Shown piece by piece: positions 1-11,448 of a DNA stretch of 64,000 nucleotides (position 1 is the first letter of the stretch; each line of letters starts with the position of its first letter). The DNA is taken from positions 99,763 through 163,762 of the forward strand of contig KN817583.1 in assembly GCA_000827495.1 (NCBI GenBank). The letters are read 5' to 3'. This DNA comes from Hypholoma sublateritium FD-334 SS-4. Lineage: Eukaryota > Basidiomycota > Agaricomycetes > Agaricales > Strophariaceae. The translations under genes were made by a program, and so were the position numbers. The notes beneath the pieces were generated by a model. The model made no database searches, was not told the DNA's origin, and was given only the letters and a program-made list of their open reading frames with translations.

Positions 1-800
1 ATCGAGTTTAAGTTCTTGAGTAGTGGGCATCGTGAAGGAGATGAGCGTACTTCATGTGCAACACATCGTATATATAACGAGGTAGTTGAAGATCTCGATG
101 GGAGAATGTACTTGGGTTGGCACGCTGGCGCTGACCATGACAATGATAATCATCGCGATTCCGAGGGCACCGCCTTTAGCAAATAAAGTACTCTGCTGGT
201 TAAATGAGTAAGTATTCCACGCACGCTGCTCGGCCACTCTATCATGTGTCAGAGGACTCGGAATTTTGAAAATCTGGGTTTGCAACCGAACTTGAATCTA
301 CTTGAATCGAACAGCGTTTTCGTAGATAGATAGTTCCATTCCCAATAAACTCGATCTGCTCTCGTTCGTCTATCCGGGTCACAGCGTCGCCAAAGCGTCG
401 TGGCTGATGGTTCATAGCTAGTAATAGTAACAGAATCATAACAGAATCGCATAGCCTTACCTCGGGTCCCACACAATTAAACCAGGACTATTAAGGATCC
501 GCAACCTGCGGGGGCAAGGCTCACTACGCCATCCTAGGGCTGTGGTAGTTGTAGGGACAGTAATATGGTTAACCGTATGGGAGGCATGGTGTGTGGAAAG
601 CGACAGTCCCATTTCCCGGGGCCCTCGCCGGGTTCTACTCAGTTACGCTACTCTCGTGACGAGGGCAGCATAAAGGTACGTATGTACCGAGGCTTGCGGT
701 AGCAGGCTGATTCTTGCAAAGGAAGACAAAAGTACAGAACGGCCACAGTCATCGACATTTGGTCACGTTTGAATCTTTGCTACGCATTTTTTTTGTAATA
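1..800. other. No confident gene
   Basis: About 800 bases before the stop of the nucleotidase gene. On the minus strand near 100-275 there is an open stretch with a hydrophobic run (about GGALGIAMIIIVMVSASV) preceded by a possible splice acceptor. It has no in-frame ATG and no recognisable family. It could be an internal exon of a gene running off the left edge, but this is not established. The first 30 bases share an AAGT-CTTGAGTAGT motif with the sequence near 13010. Confidence 0.4.
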
Positions 801-1973
801 TTATGCCTTCGCCTTTGCGTCCGCAAGCGCTTGTTGGACTGCAACCAGTACTCTCCCGTGGACATCCTTTCCAGCAGCAATGACGCCGAAGTTCTCTCCA
901 AGGGTCCTTCCGAGGCCAAAGTCCAGCGGCTTTCCCCTTGAATCAGACACGATCCCGCCAGCTTCCTCAACAAGAATTTGCCCAGGCGCGTGATCCCAGA
1001 TTTTTTCTCTGTACCCCACGCCTGTCGGCATGCGCAGGTACGCTCCACCCTCGCCGCGTGCAAGACAGCCGTACTTGGCCTGACTGTCCATGCGCGTGGG
1101 CGAGCGCGTGACATTCAGTAGCGTCGATACGCGGTCGTTGAACGAGTGGGACGAGTGCGCTGCCTCGACTGACTCGAGGAAGTTGAACGTCTCTGGCGTC
1201 GATGCTGGAATGCGAACTGGCGTCGGGTCGCTGCCAGATAGGGTGAACTGCTGGGCGCCTTGACCGCGAACGGCAGAGAATATGCAGCCTGTCCCTGCTT
1301 CTGGGTGTGTGGGGTCGACGGGGAGGTTAGGGCATCCGATGACGCCCACTTGCACGATCGAGTCTACGATCAGGGAAAGGCAGACGGCGTATTGTTCGCC
1401 GCGGAGAAAGCCCTTCGTGCCATCGATAGGGTCGATTGTCCACATACCTTAAAGATAAATCAGATGCGATTACGATAGAATTGAGTGAGGGTGGCACTGA
1501 CGTCCGGTGAGTGCGCCGGGGTAGTTTCCTCTGTCAATTGCATCGAGTAGTTCTGAATCGGTCTGCGCAGCTCCCGGTCCAATTCCCCAGCCTTCATTAT
1601 CTCCTAGAGCAAGTGGGGAGACAAGTGCAGTGTTCGCTAGCGCCACGATGCGGTCCTTCATAGCCTTGCCAGATTCGAGACGAAGTTCGGCTGCATCTTC
1701 TTCACCTACGATCGGGTCGTGCGGGAATGCGCGATGTAACATCGAGCTGATCACAGCCTGTGCAGCATAGTCACCAACTAAGACCGATACGATAAATCAG
1801 CACATCAGACATTGGCGTCATTTTGGGCGTTGCACACCAGTAACCGGGGATTTGTCTCCCTTTGTGAGGGTTTCGTTCTTGATGAGGGTGTTGAAGACGG
1901 CGGATGTGAGCGCACAGGCGCGACGCACAGCCGCTATAGCTAACTGCTCTTCGGCAGCGTATGATTGAGACAT
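801..1973 (-). CDS. MET22: 3'(2'),5'-bisphosphate nucleotidase, Met22/HAL2 type
   Basis: Predicted to hydrolyse 3'-phosphoadenosine 5'-phosphate (PAP) to AMP, removing the inhibitory by-product of sulfate assimilation; members of this inositol-monophosphatase-like family are inhibited by Li+ and Na+. Three exons fit well: 1973-1838, 1777-1502 and 1447-801, giving 352 residues, the usual family length. Visible motifs in order are TKGDKSPVTVGDYAAQAV near the N-terminus, the metal-binding GEEDA, the signature WTIDPIDGTKGFLRGEQYAV, and the C-terminal WDHAPGQILVEEAGGIVSD with its conserved Asp. The ATG at 1973 (MSQSYAAEEQLA) matches the family start. An in-frame ATG at 2012 would add 13 residues (MRNVFRFLSRSLH) resembling a mitochondrial leader. 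Both introns have clean GT-AG ends. The gene appears intact. The symbol follows the yeast orthologue. Confidence 0.93.
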
Positions 1974-2449
1974 ATGAAGAGAACGAGAAAGGAATCGGAA
2001 GACATTGCGCATTGCAAATTCCTAGGTCAGCCAGTGATGTGACCATGACGCGACTGAATAATTCAAACTCAGTTTGGCAGCTGAAGCGCCGACATTGCGC
2101 TGGAAGTCGGTCGGAGGCAAGTTCAAGGAGGTTGAAGGAGTAAAACTGTTGCGGACGAGTAACTGAAGATATATCGTATTGTTGCATAAGTAGTGTTGTC
2201 GACATAATTTCTTCGTAAGTAATAGTATAGTAAGTACTTAGTCGAAAATATGTTAGACTTTGAGAACAAAAGAGGGGTGTGTAGAATAGTTTGCGAATAG
2301 GGCAGTAAGTACAAGATGTGAATTTGTGATATCGCATGGTTTTCGTGTGTGCTGCTTCCATTAATCGGTACAATCTAACAACTTTGTTGAATCAAAATGG
2401 TGAGGGCATGATTTTCTCGAGACTTACCAATGAATAAAAAGGAAATTTT
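1974..2449. other. Spacer between nucleotidase and MFS genes
   Basis: Holds the promoter of the nucleotidase (minus strand) and the 3' flank of the transporter. It is AT-rich around 2210-2330. No gene is seen. Confidence 0.5.
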
Positions 2450-4898
2450 CAAGGGACCGACGTCCTCGTTGGCAATGCTGCGGAATCAGCCTGTCTGGCG
2501 TGTTCGGCTTCGCGTAATTCTGCCTTAATTCTCCAGTCCTGGCCTTTCCATCTCACAATGAGAATGCAGATACAGCCAAGACTGACAAATCCCGCCCACA
2601 CGACAAACATCCAACCTGAAAAGGGTATAAATCAGAAAATATTGTTAGTCAGTTTACGGTTGAAACACACCATCTCCGAGGTTATCCTAAAGGCTTAGAT
2701 GTGAGCACGAATACGGCTCAGAGAGAAGTAAGGATAAAATGCGAACCTGGAGAGGAACAGCGATTTCGGTTGCCACGAAGGCAAATATTCCGCGGAAAGC
2801 GCTATTTGCAGCAACAGCGGTCGATGATCGTCCAACATTGGCATCAACAATGTACGCCAAGGAGCTGGAATAAGTCCAACTGAAGGGTAACATTCAGTAA
2901 GTTGAAGGCCAGATACTTGACTGTCAACTGGCTCACATGCAAAAGAAACCTCCCAGAAAGAGGAAAACGCAAACGACAGCAATTGGAAGATGCTTCTGGA
3001 AAACCCAGCCGAATGCGATGATAGTTGGTGGAAGTAGAATCATTCCGGGTAGGGTACTTGTTAGTCGCATCTGGTACGTTGGAGCTGCCTGTCAGATTCT
3101 ACATTTCTAGAAGGTAAAATAATGACTACCTCAGCGAAACTTTTTCCGCCATTGGCAGCCTTCAGCTTAGCAAGCTGATAATCAGACCAGCGTCCACCCA
3201 AGAGACTTCCAAATATCGATCCTAATTGGAAATCATGTTAAGAAAAAAAGTGCAGAGAAATTGTCAAACATACCTGCTCCGTAGGCAATTGTGACAAGGC
3301 CAATTTTGAGAGAAGAATACCCGTAGTTGTTTGCCAGTGTTCGCGAAGTGGCGTATACAATTACAAATCCATATGCGAAGAGGAGACCTGAGCAGCACCG
3401 CTTGTCAGCTGGGTGAATGTTTACAGAAAGATGATGGCCGTACCCGAAGAAAGGAGGAGAAGCAAGTTGTTCTTTCGCCTCAGTACTTGGAAGAGCGGCC
3501 TAAAAAAGCTAACATGTCGAATGCATAACTCGACGGCGGGAAGCGCTGCGCCTTCTTGGCGAAGCTCTGCAGTAACGTTGTCCGCGACTTTCTCAATGTC
3601 GACGTCGGTCTTATTGATCTCGGACATTTCTTTTGAAGTGACCGAGCACCGAGCGTCAGCGTTGTCAGTTTTCTTGTCGTTCTGACTCGGAGGACACCGG
3701 AGAGCTGTCACACGAATATGGGCTTTGAGGACCTTCTGATAAATCAAACTTCTCTCTAATCTGAATGTATCTTCGAAAAACAGGATAAAACAAATCGAAG
3801 CTGTGCCCCCGATAATTGAAAGGAACCAGAAAATTGCGCGCCAGTTCCAAACAGCAGTCAGGATTCCGCCTAGAACAGGGCCAGCAGCCTGGTTTCAAGA
3901 CAGGTTAAGTTAGAGCTTCAGACATCAGGTGTTATATTCTGACCGGTCCGAGAAGCGGGGCAATGTAATAGACGCCCATCTATGCACCACCAGTCATTGG
4001 CATATTGTGAAGTGTAGAATTCAAGGAATGTCGACTAACCTTTGTACCGCGCTCTGAAGGCTCGAAGATATCTGCAAGTGTTGCTGCTCCGATAGAGACG
4101 ACGGCGCTGGATCTTTGAAGTAGAGACAAGGGTCAGCAACTCCGTCGAAAGAGAGAATTTCCAATTAATCTTACCCTGCTGCCTGAAGACATCGGAACCC
4201 AATCACGCTAGATAATTGATTAGAATGCTTATTACGGAAAATAGCAGGTGTGGATTTACAGCGCGATATGTCTACTAAGCGCAACCATTATAGATCCCAC
4301 TGTGAATAAGGCAAGCGATAACACATAAACCAGCTTCATATATTGAATGACTCGAGATTCTGCACTGGTGGATATTCAACTCACCTTGCGCCCTTTGACT
4401 TCGCTGATCGCACTCCACACCAAGGGAAAAACACCCTGGATCAAGATAAAAACCGATATACTCAAGCTGAATTGTGAGGGTGTAGCCGGAAGGTCTTGCT
4501 CCATCTCGTCGACAGCGGCTGGATGATAGAGGATCAATGTTAAAAATCTGCAGGCAAAGACGACGAGGACAGACGGTTCTGAATGTTGGAGGCGAGCGCC
4601 GCGATCATAGCAGCTGCTGAAATAAGAAACAGACTGATATTCTAGGAAGCACATAGTTTTAGCGAGGTTTTCGGAAATCGAAGAGGCTCACCTTGCGCAG
4701 GGAGGACCACGCCCGCGGGTCATTCTTGACAGGCATATGTTCGATATCGAAAGTGGAAACATCTGGCTCCGGTGTTATCGTGGAGGTAATACTTGGTGTA
4801 ATTGACTGATGTGTCCGCGTCCTACCCAGAGGAGCCCCCACAGTTTCGGTGATAGAGACGATATCTTCGTTAATCGAGCCTGATTTTCGAACGGCCAT
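2450..4898 (-). CDS. MFS drug:H+ antiporter, DHA1 (Qdr/Dtr-like) family
   Basis: Major facilitator exporter of the 12-helix DHA1 class, which includes yeast quinidine-resistance and dityrosine transporters; expected at the plasma membrane, exporting drugs, polyamines or secondary metabolites. Starting at ATG 4898 (MAVRKSGSINEDI), a soluble N-tail ends in NDPRAWSSLRKVSL. Then come AAAMIAALASNIQN joined by an intron to PAVDEMEQDLPATPSQFSLS, SAISEVKGRK in loop 2-3, MGVYYIAPLLGPAAGPVLGG (antiporter motif C region), and NWRAIFWFL with EDTFRLERSL. A charged central loop (DVDIEKVADNVTAEL) precedes the second half with GGRWSDYQLAK. The tail RWKGQDWRIKAELREAEHAR ends at TGA 2452-2450. About ten exons; every junction examined kept the family reading, so the gene looks intact. 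The substrate cannot be inferred. It lies head-to-tail with the nucleotidase gene but is functionally unrelated. Confidence 0.88.
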
Positions 4899-7313
4899 TG
4901 TGTCGTAGTATGTCAAGATTGAGATGTAGAAGGACAAGCCCAAGAGGTATCGGGCAGACTAGTGTCACAGACACCAATCTTTAAGAAGTCGGTTTTGAGA
5001 AAACATTCGCGCTTTGACGACGTATTTTATACACTCACCTAGACTTCAAGCTGCGCTGCCTATGGTATCTCAGCCAATGTCAGAAACCACTCGAAACATA
5101 GCAGAACGAAATGATCTTGGAGTAAAGCTCTGATCGAGGCACGCCGTCGCCCCTCTCGTCGCTCGCTGAGGCAACGTCAGTTCGACAGCAATATTCACTC
5201 CACGCGAAATAAAGCACCTTTAACCCATGGCGGCCCTTCGAGAAGCGCAGGGACTGCGAGATGCTAGAGTGCCTCCCCCTCAACAGTGCATGTACGACGA
5301 GCGCAGGCAGCCCGCATTGCATACAAACGTTGGGGATCGCCTGGAAAACGGGCAGGACAGGATGAAACAATCCACTAAGAGAGGTCTTGTCGTTTCGGCA
5401 GTGGTTAGACGGATAGAGCAGTGACTCGACCTTCCCTTCATGGTCGATCCCAGGTAGACTAGGACGAAAAATTTCACGAAAATTTCTAGAGATTTGTTCA
5501 GGTCAATAAATGACCTGGTAACTGGAACATGCCCGTCGTATTTGGAGAGAATGCTGCGGAAAATTTACGATGGCCAGGCCTAGAGCGGGACGTCGATAAA
5601 ATAGGGCCACTATAACTTGGGCCCATGAGATGTGCGTAGTTGGAAGGAAAACTAATGTAGGAACGATGTCATCTGGCACCGAAATGAATAACGGACGTTC
5701 GGTACTCAGCGCTCAGCAGTGTGGTTTTTATTACGCGAATAGACCACCCAATTTAAAGTAACTAGTAAGCGTCAATGAAACAACTATTCCGCGTCAAAGA
5801 ATACCCGACTCACCACACCTTTCTTTGAACACGGCAACCAATAATTGCGGGATGGTTTGTCGTGAGATATTTTGGCGTCTCGAGGAGGCCGCACCTAAGT
5901 ACATCGATGTCGCGAATAACGCTCAGTAGGTATACCTTCCTGGTATGCAAACATCTGAGTCTGCCGTGTCTGTATCACGCAGTGCTCCTTTTCTGACCCG
6001 AGCATTTCCCGGCGGCTTTCAATGCTCTGTTTCGGCCTACGCAGCAAGTCGCACGAATGTATACTGGTAGATCTGCAATCTTGCCGAGGGAATATACCAG
6101 ACTTTTCGGTTGACACCCCGGATGCCCATGAGAATGGTAGGACACACCAAGGGAGCCCGACTGTACATAGCTTCATCCACCGGTCGCTTTGTCGTTCACG
6201 CCGATTTCCTGCAGTACCTGGACAATAGAGAAACCATGGTACCAACTGTGGCAGATGCTTGCGTGTCAACTGACGTTGTGAATGTATAAATTAGTCAACG
6301 GATCAGAATACATGCCAGAGAAGTGCAGTGGATGGTCAACATACACCCCATGCGCAGGCGAAGGCTAGCACGCACCGAGAGATTATAGCCACACCATGCT
6401 TCCTCTTCCCCATCGCCACGCCCGAAAGGGCACAGTTGAGCCTCACCGCCGCGCGTCATGCCTGACTTGTCGAGTGGGCGCCCATTATACTAGCAGCCGA
6501 ATTGCCTGTCTTCTCAGAAGTGAGAGGTGAAAAGCCGCGAATTGCGATCCTAAGTAAATTAAAGGGGGGCGGACAGCTGGGTAGACGAGCACGTTCCAAA
6601 GTACTTATGCACGATTCAGAAGCCACAGCCCGTGAGCTACGCGGGATAATTTCGGATGTAAACGCGTTCACGACATTAAAAGCATGGCAATCGAAAATAT
6701 ATCGCCCCGTGGCAAGATACGATCGCAGCTAGACGTGATCCGGCAGGAGTAAATGACCGTCGACCATTGGTCGCAAGACATCAACGACCAAACGTCACCG
6801 GGAAGGACAGGGAGTGGATGCCGCTGGAGAAGAATTGTCTAGAACTGTTCAGAGACACTCGCCCGTGCTCTAACCGCAATCTTGTTCGACGCTCTGACAC
6901 TAGAGTGGACATGCTTGTGCACTTTGACTCGTATGAACTTATCACGCAGGAGAGCCGTGGCATTAGGAACTACGACTTAGGTTGAATGAATGGGGCACCC
7001 ACATAATCGTTGACAAGCCGCCCCTATCGTACCATAAACGCAGCTTCACATGCGCCCCAATCTATGCTTTGTATTATATGGCATAGGAACCCGAGTCCTC
7101 AGGTACGAACGAAGGTAAAGTGAGCAGGACCGTTCAAATTCAGACATGAGAGTGGGAAGGAGAATGAGCAATCCGTTTCTGCCACAGTGACAAAGGGGGA
7201 CAAACAGTTCGTCCCCGCATACGGACTGGTTCCCTAATCCCGAGTGCTGATTTGTCTCGGCGTCAGTATGTTCGTCTCTGATCCTCTTGATTACCACAAC
7301 TCCAGCAGGCGTA
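4899..7313. other. 2.4-kb stretch with no supported gene
   Basis: Scattered short open frames on both strands have no family resemblance and no consistent chain of splice sites. A minus-strand frame near 6320-6430 starts with a signal-peptide-like run (MGKRKHGVAIISRCVLA) but leads nowhere recognisable. The stretch contains the promoters of the MFS gene (left) and the phospholipase gene (right). Sequence near 5395-5465 vaguely resembles a tRNA but does not fold into a cloverleaf by eye. Confidence 0.45.
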
Positions 7314-9222
7314 ATGGCTCTTGTAGAAAACAACGCTCTACAGAATGAACTAGAGCACCAATTCCAGTTCCATACCGCCCACAATTTCCAACCACCATCA
7401 GAGGGGCAACATGGCAGCGTCAGACTCAGTTCAGAGATCCTGGAATTCATAAATTCGACCATCAATGAGGTGATTCTGATTTGCGTGTCAAAATCCTACT
7501 CGTGCTCACATTTTTAGCCCGTAGATGAAATTGTTCGAAGGCCAATCATTCAACCACTGCCAGTCGACGACAGCTTGCCTCTCACTCACTATTTCGTCTC
7601 GTACGTTCGACTGTCTTGCATCTCGGAGTATCGAGCGAATGACGCCATAGATCATCGCACAACACCTACCTATTGTCGAGACAGATCATTGGAAAATCCT
7701 CGGCCACCTCATACACCCACGTCCTCAATCGGAACGGTCGATGCGTTGGTGAGTCTATAGCTGAAATCCATTCGTTTTTATGTTATCTAATATAATCCTT
7801 TTCTGATTCAGAAATCGATGTCTGGCCTTCATCTAAAGGCCTAACAGTGACTCACGGACATACGTTTAGCAAGGGAGTCCCGTTCGCCTCCGTATGCGAA
7901 GCGATCGGCGAGTGTGTCACGCTAAGATCCTGGCCCGTCCTCGTCAGTCTCGAGTGCCATGTAGATGTCGAAGGCCAGGAAGAGCTCGTTAAACAAATCC
8001 TGGATATATGGGGCGACAAATTGGTGAAAGGTAGACTGGAACACTACACCGATGAGAATGGTTATGTCCCACCTGCGGCACTCAGGGGCCGAATCATCTT
8101 GATGGTTCGTTTTTACATCCTTATCAGCTGGTGATAGTTTGTAACATACATTATAGGTCGAATATTATCCACCGACCGCTACGGGAACAGGCGAAAGCCA
8201 GATCACTGACGATTCGTCGTCGTCTGGCGTATCCGAAGAAGAGGAAGGCAATAACTCATCGAAAGATTTGTGGCCCGGCCGAAGCAACAAAAATAAGAAG
8301 GAGCGCGCGAAGATCTCCGAAGAGCTCGCCGAACTTGGCTATTATGCGCGGAGCATGAAGCCCCACAAGGGGTGGCTCGAGCAGGGCCCCATCCATTCGC
8401 CAAAGAACATTCTCATTAACATCTCCGAGCCCTCTTGTCTCCGCCTGGTCCCCACCTCGCTACGCCTGCTTATCGACCACAGCGCGGTCCATCTTCGGCG
8501 CATCTTTCCCAAGGGCACCCGGATTGGCTCGAGCAATTTTGATCCCTTACTATTCTGGCGTAACGGCAGTCAGGTCGCGAGTCTTAATTGGCAAGCGTAT
8601 GACCGGGGGATGCAGATCAACGAAGCCATGTTTGTTGGTACTCCGGGGTGGGTTCCGAAGCCGCTTCACATGCGAACGTCAATTCCACAATCAAGAGGAA
8701 GGGAAAAGATGATCGGAGAAGTGGTCGGCGTCAGTTCATGTACGTACTGCCCCCTCTTGAATGTCCTAGAGACTCATTGACATCCTCCATTCAGTACCTG
8801 CACCAAACGGACGCGTGGGAAAGAAGTTTTCTTCGTATATTCGAGCACAGCTCTTCCACTCAGACGGCGATGTCAACTGGCGTTCGAAGACAGTCGCGAC
8901 TCAACATTCCATAGAAACAGGCGCAGATATCTTCTGGCAGGAGCGATTTGAGTGGGAATACGAGCCAGATGAACTGGCATTCTTAAGGCATGTAGCCTTT
9001 TCTATCGCCTCAGCTGCCATCCACGTTTATCTGAACATCCTCGGTTATAGGCTTGTCATCTTCGAGAACGAGTTCGGCGTAGATGATCAAATTGTTTTTT
9101 TCTGCGCACGCCTCGAAACTCTGATGCAGGGACAATGGGCACTCATTCGAATGTTGGATATGAAGGGTAAGAACTCGGGTGCAACTGTCCTTGTTAGGTT
9201 TAATATTTCACGCAATGTCTGA
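7314..9222 (+). CDS. Phosphoinositide-specific phospholipase C (X, Y and C2 domains)
   Basis: Hydrolyses PIP2 to IP3 and diacylglycerol in Ca2+-dependent signalling at the plasma membrane. Exons 7314-7469, 7518-7600, 7651-7748, 7812-8104, 8157-8739, 8795-8987 and 9051-9222 give 525 residues. X domain: [19 protein letters not shown] carries the catalytic His-Asn, then CVEIDVW (Glu, Asp), [10 protein letters not shown] (second His) and [11 protein letters not shown] (Glu). An acidic Ser/Glu linker follows. Y domain: [46 protein letters not shown] and [12 protein letters not shown]. The C2 domain runs from [18 protein letters not shown] to the stop. ATG 7314 is the first in-frame ATG; no PH or EF-hand exon was recognised upstream. 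The sixth intron (8988-9050) looks like a GC-AG intron of 63 nt, divisible by three and without stops. All catalytic residues are present. Confidence 0.93.
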
Positions 9223-9751
9223 GAGGCGGAATATCCAGAAATCTACATCTTGCTTCACCGTGGACACAAACCACAGTAACACAGTAAATCGAACGATCAC
9301 TGATGCAGGCAATATCTGATCATCCTATTACATAAAACTTACTGCTGACAGTACTTAATTAACCTGGTGCGCCAGATTATCTTACATCGGGTGACTGCTG
9401 GTGTGCTGGTGTGACATACAAGCATCACGCTGCGAGGCACGCAAATTCTCTGTCTAACGGTTCACGCGTTCACGCGCTCTGCCTCTGAAGGCACTGTCTG
9501 AATGTGGAGTAGAAGGATAAGTCTAATATAGGAATCTACTTTTTTGTGGTTCACATTGGCTTGGAGTGCTCACGCACCCATCTTGCAGCGCTGCCTGTAA
9601 ATGTGAAATGCCGGTAGGAAATTCTGGATTCACCATTGAATGTGATATTGTGATATAATGGGTCATCGAGACAGGCATCTTTTTAGTGGACAGGAGTAAA
9701 ATAATAATTAGACTCAACAAGAAATAATTAGACGGAGAGACCAACACCGTA
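9223..9751. other. Convergent 3' spacer
   Basis: Lies between the stops of the phospholipase (plus) and Nse3 (minus). AT-rich, with TTATT-type tracts near 9690-9735 that could serve polyadenylation on either strand. No gene is seen. Confidence 0.5.
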
Positions 9752-11149
9752 TCAGGAAGATATTGATTTCAACTCTGCCAACTTCCCCCCAGCAGCCTTT
9801 TCCAGGCCCGCATACATCTTCGCGACAAGTTCTTGATGGCGTTCATTGCTCATGCCATCGTCTTCGCCATCATGGTTACCAACCATGAATTCAGCCACAA
9901 AATTGGCTATGAGTTCCTCGCCGACTTCGCAGAAGGCCCTAGGCCCCCAGCGCCATTCGTACGTCCGTCCCTCGTCCATATCTTCGGCTTGTGTACGGAG
10001 GCGCTTTACTCCGCCTCCCTTCCTCCCCTTCTTTCCTGAGGCATCTCCGCCTACCTGCTGTCTATCCAGGTAGCCTTGCCGGAGCAGATTGCCGAGGTAA
10101 GAATCGAGAGTGAGCGCCCGCGTAGTCGCAGATGTGGTATGATGGACCGGGTGGATATTGGGGTTACTCGGCAGATGGAGGGTCTTGAGATAGCGACGCA
10201 GGTCAACTAAAGTAGTATATTTAGTACTGCCCACAAGACTGAGAATATATCGATTCACCATCTGACATCACCCGCCCACTCGCAAGCACAAGCGATAATA
10301 TGACATATAGTATGCCCAGCGATCCAATTTGGTCAGCTTTGCTCCAAGATATCAAACTCCCATAGTACTTGGCGGGGCGTTCTCCGTCGTCATCCGAAGC
10401 GTCACCTTCGTCGTCTGAATGGCTCTGAGAAGGGAATAGTATGGCTTGATCTGCGTTTTCTTCTTCTAAAATTTCTTCCTCCGTTTGAGCAGCGTGCTCA
10501 ATGAGAATAGAGTCGAGTGTCGAACGGATAATATACGTCTTGGACCCCAACGCGGTTGCTAATTTGGGGGCATTGGTTAGGATGCTCAGATCTTCACCGA
10601 GTGATAATTTCCTACCTCTCTTTTTAGCTCCAGTGGCAACTTGTGCTTCGTTGGGTTCGTCGTCGCCATCTTTCTCCAGGCCGGCGCGTGAAGGTAGCTC
10701 CGTCAACTCCATACCGAAGGTTTCGCGTAACTTTTGCTGCGCGGCCGCAAAGACGGCATTGAAGTTGCGCGAGTTTCCCAGGACTAGAGACCACATATCA
10801 GGCGCGTCTTAATGATTCGGAGGGAGATAGGAAAAACCTTTCTTGTTGATGTCCTCTCTGCGCAGGACTGTTCGTCTATGTTCCATGAAAAGAGCCAGTC
10901 GAACAAGTTCGTTGGCTTTCCGCGTCACCTCCTGTAAGGAATCAGGAGTGCAGAAGACATTATATGTCCGGAATTTACAGATTCTGCTCCATCTACATCC
11001 ATTCCATCCACTGGCTCCTCTCCTTCCTCGTCCTCTTCCTCCTCTTCTTCAGGGACCTCTTCCACGGGTGCTCGCCGCCCTCGAGTTCTCTGAGTTTGGC
11101 TAGGTTTTTGAGACTGAGATGCCCCAGTTCTGGTAGTAGAGCGACCCAT
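9752..11149 (-). CDS. NSE3: SMC5-SMC6 complex subunit Nse3 (MAGE domain)
   Basis: Kleisin-associated subunit that works with Nse1 and Nse4 in the nuclear SMC5/6 complex for DNA repair and chromosome stability. Four exons, 11149-10979, 10931-10838, 10783-10259 and 10206-9752, give 414 residues with every phase matching. The N-terminus (MGRSTTRTGASQSQ) is basic and then strongly acidic (EEVPEEEEEEDEEGEE). The MAGE homology domain begins at VTRKANELVRLALFMEHRR, followed by LRREDINKKVLGNSRNFNAV, KTYIIRSTLDS, and the second winged helix with GILYVILSLVLASGRVMSD and DLRRYLKTLHLP. YEWRWGPRAFCEVGEELIAN is the typical MAGE C-terminal signature. The ending KMYAGLEKAAGGKLAE is a short C-terminal helix. 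Intact; convergent with the phospholipase gene. Confidence 0.9.
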
Positions 11150-11448
11150 GCTTTACGAGAGGGTTGATTGTAAAGATATCTCAGAAAATGGGTGAAATGG
11201 AAAGACAAGCAATGAAAGCTCGCGAAGCAGATGAACGTGACAGTAGATGTGACAGGACGCGAAATTTATCACGTGCCCATCAATCGCGTTTAAATTACTC
11301 GAGCAACCAATTTTGATCACTAATTCTAAAAATGGGCATCAATGGGGCATCATAGGAAAAAATACTACATATGTACAAGGAAATCGTGTGCAACAGATAT
11401 AGGTACATTGCGTGCTAAGAGTTTTTGAAGAAAGAGTATGTGGTTAAT

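Noticed and set aside
100..275. Minus-strand frame with a hydrophobic run and possible splice acceptor
   Set aside because: No in-frame ATG and no family resemblance; could be one exon of a gene beyond the left edge but not supportable.
4899..4943. Fifteen extra N-terminal residues of the MFS transporter
   Set aside because: The extension would begin with TTG; the ATG at 4898 is the first real start.
5395..5465. tRNA-like sequence (TGGTTAGACGGATAGAGCAG...)
   Set aside because: No paired acceptor stem, anticodon stem or proper B box could be formed.
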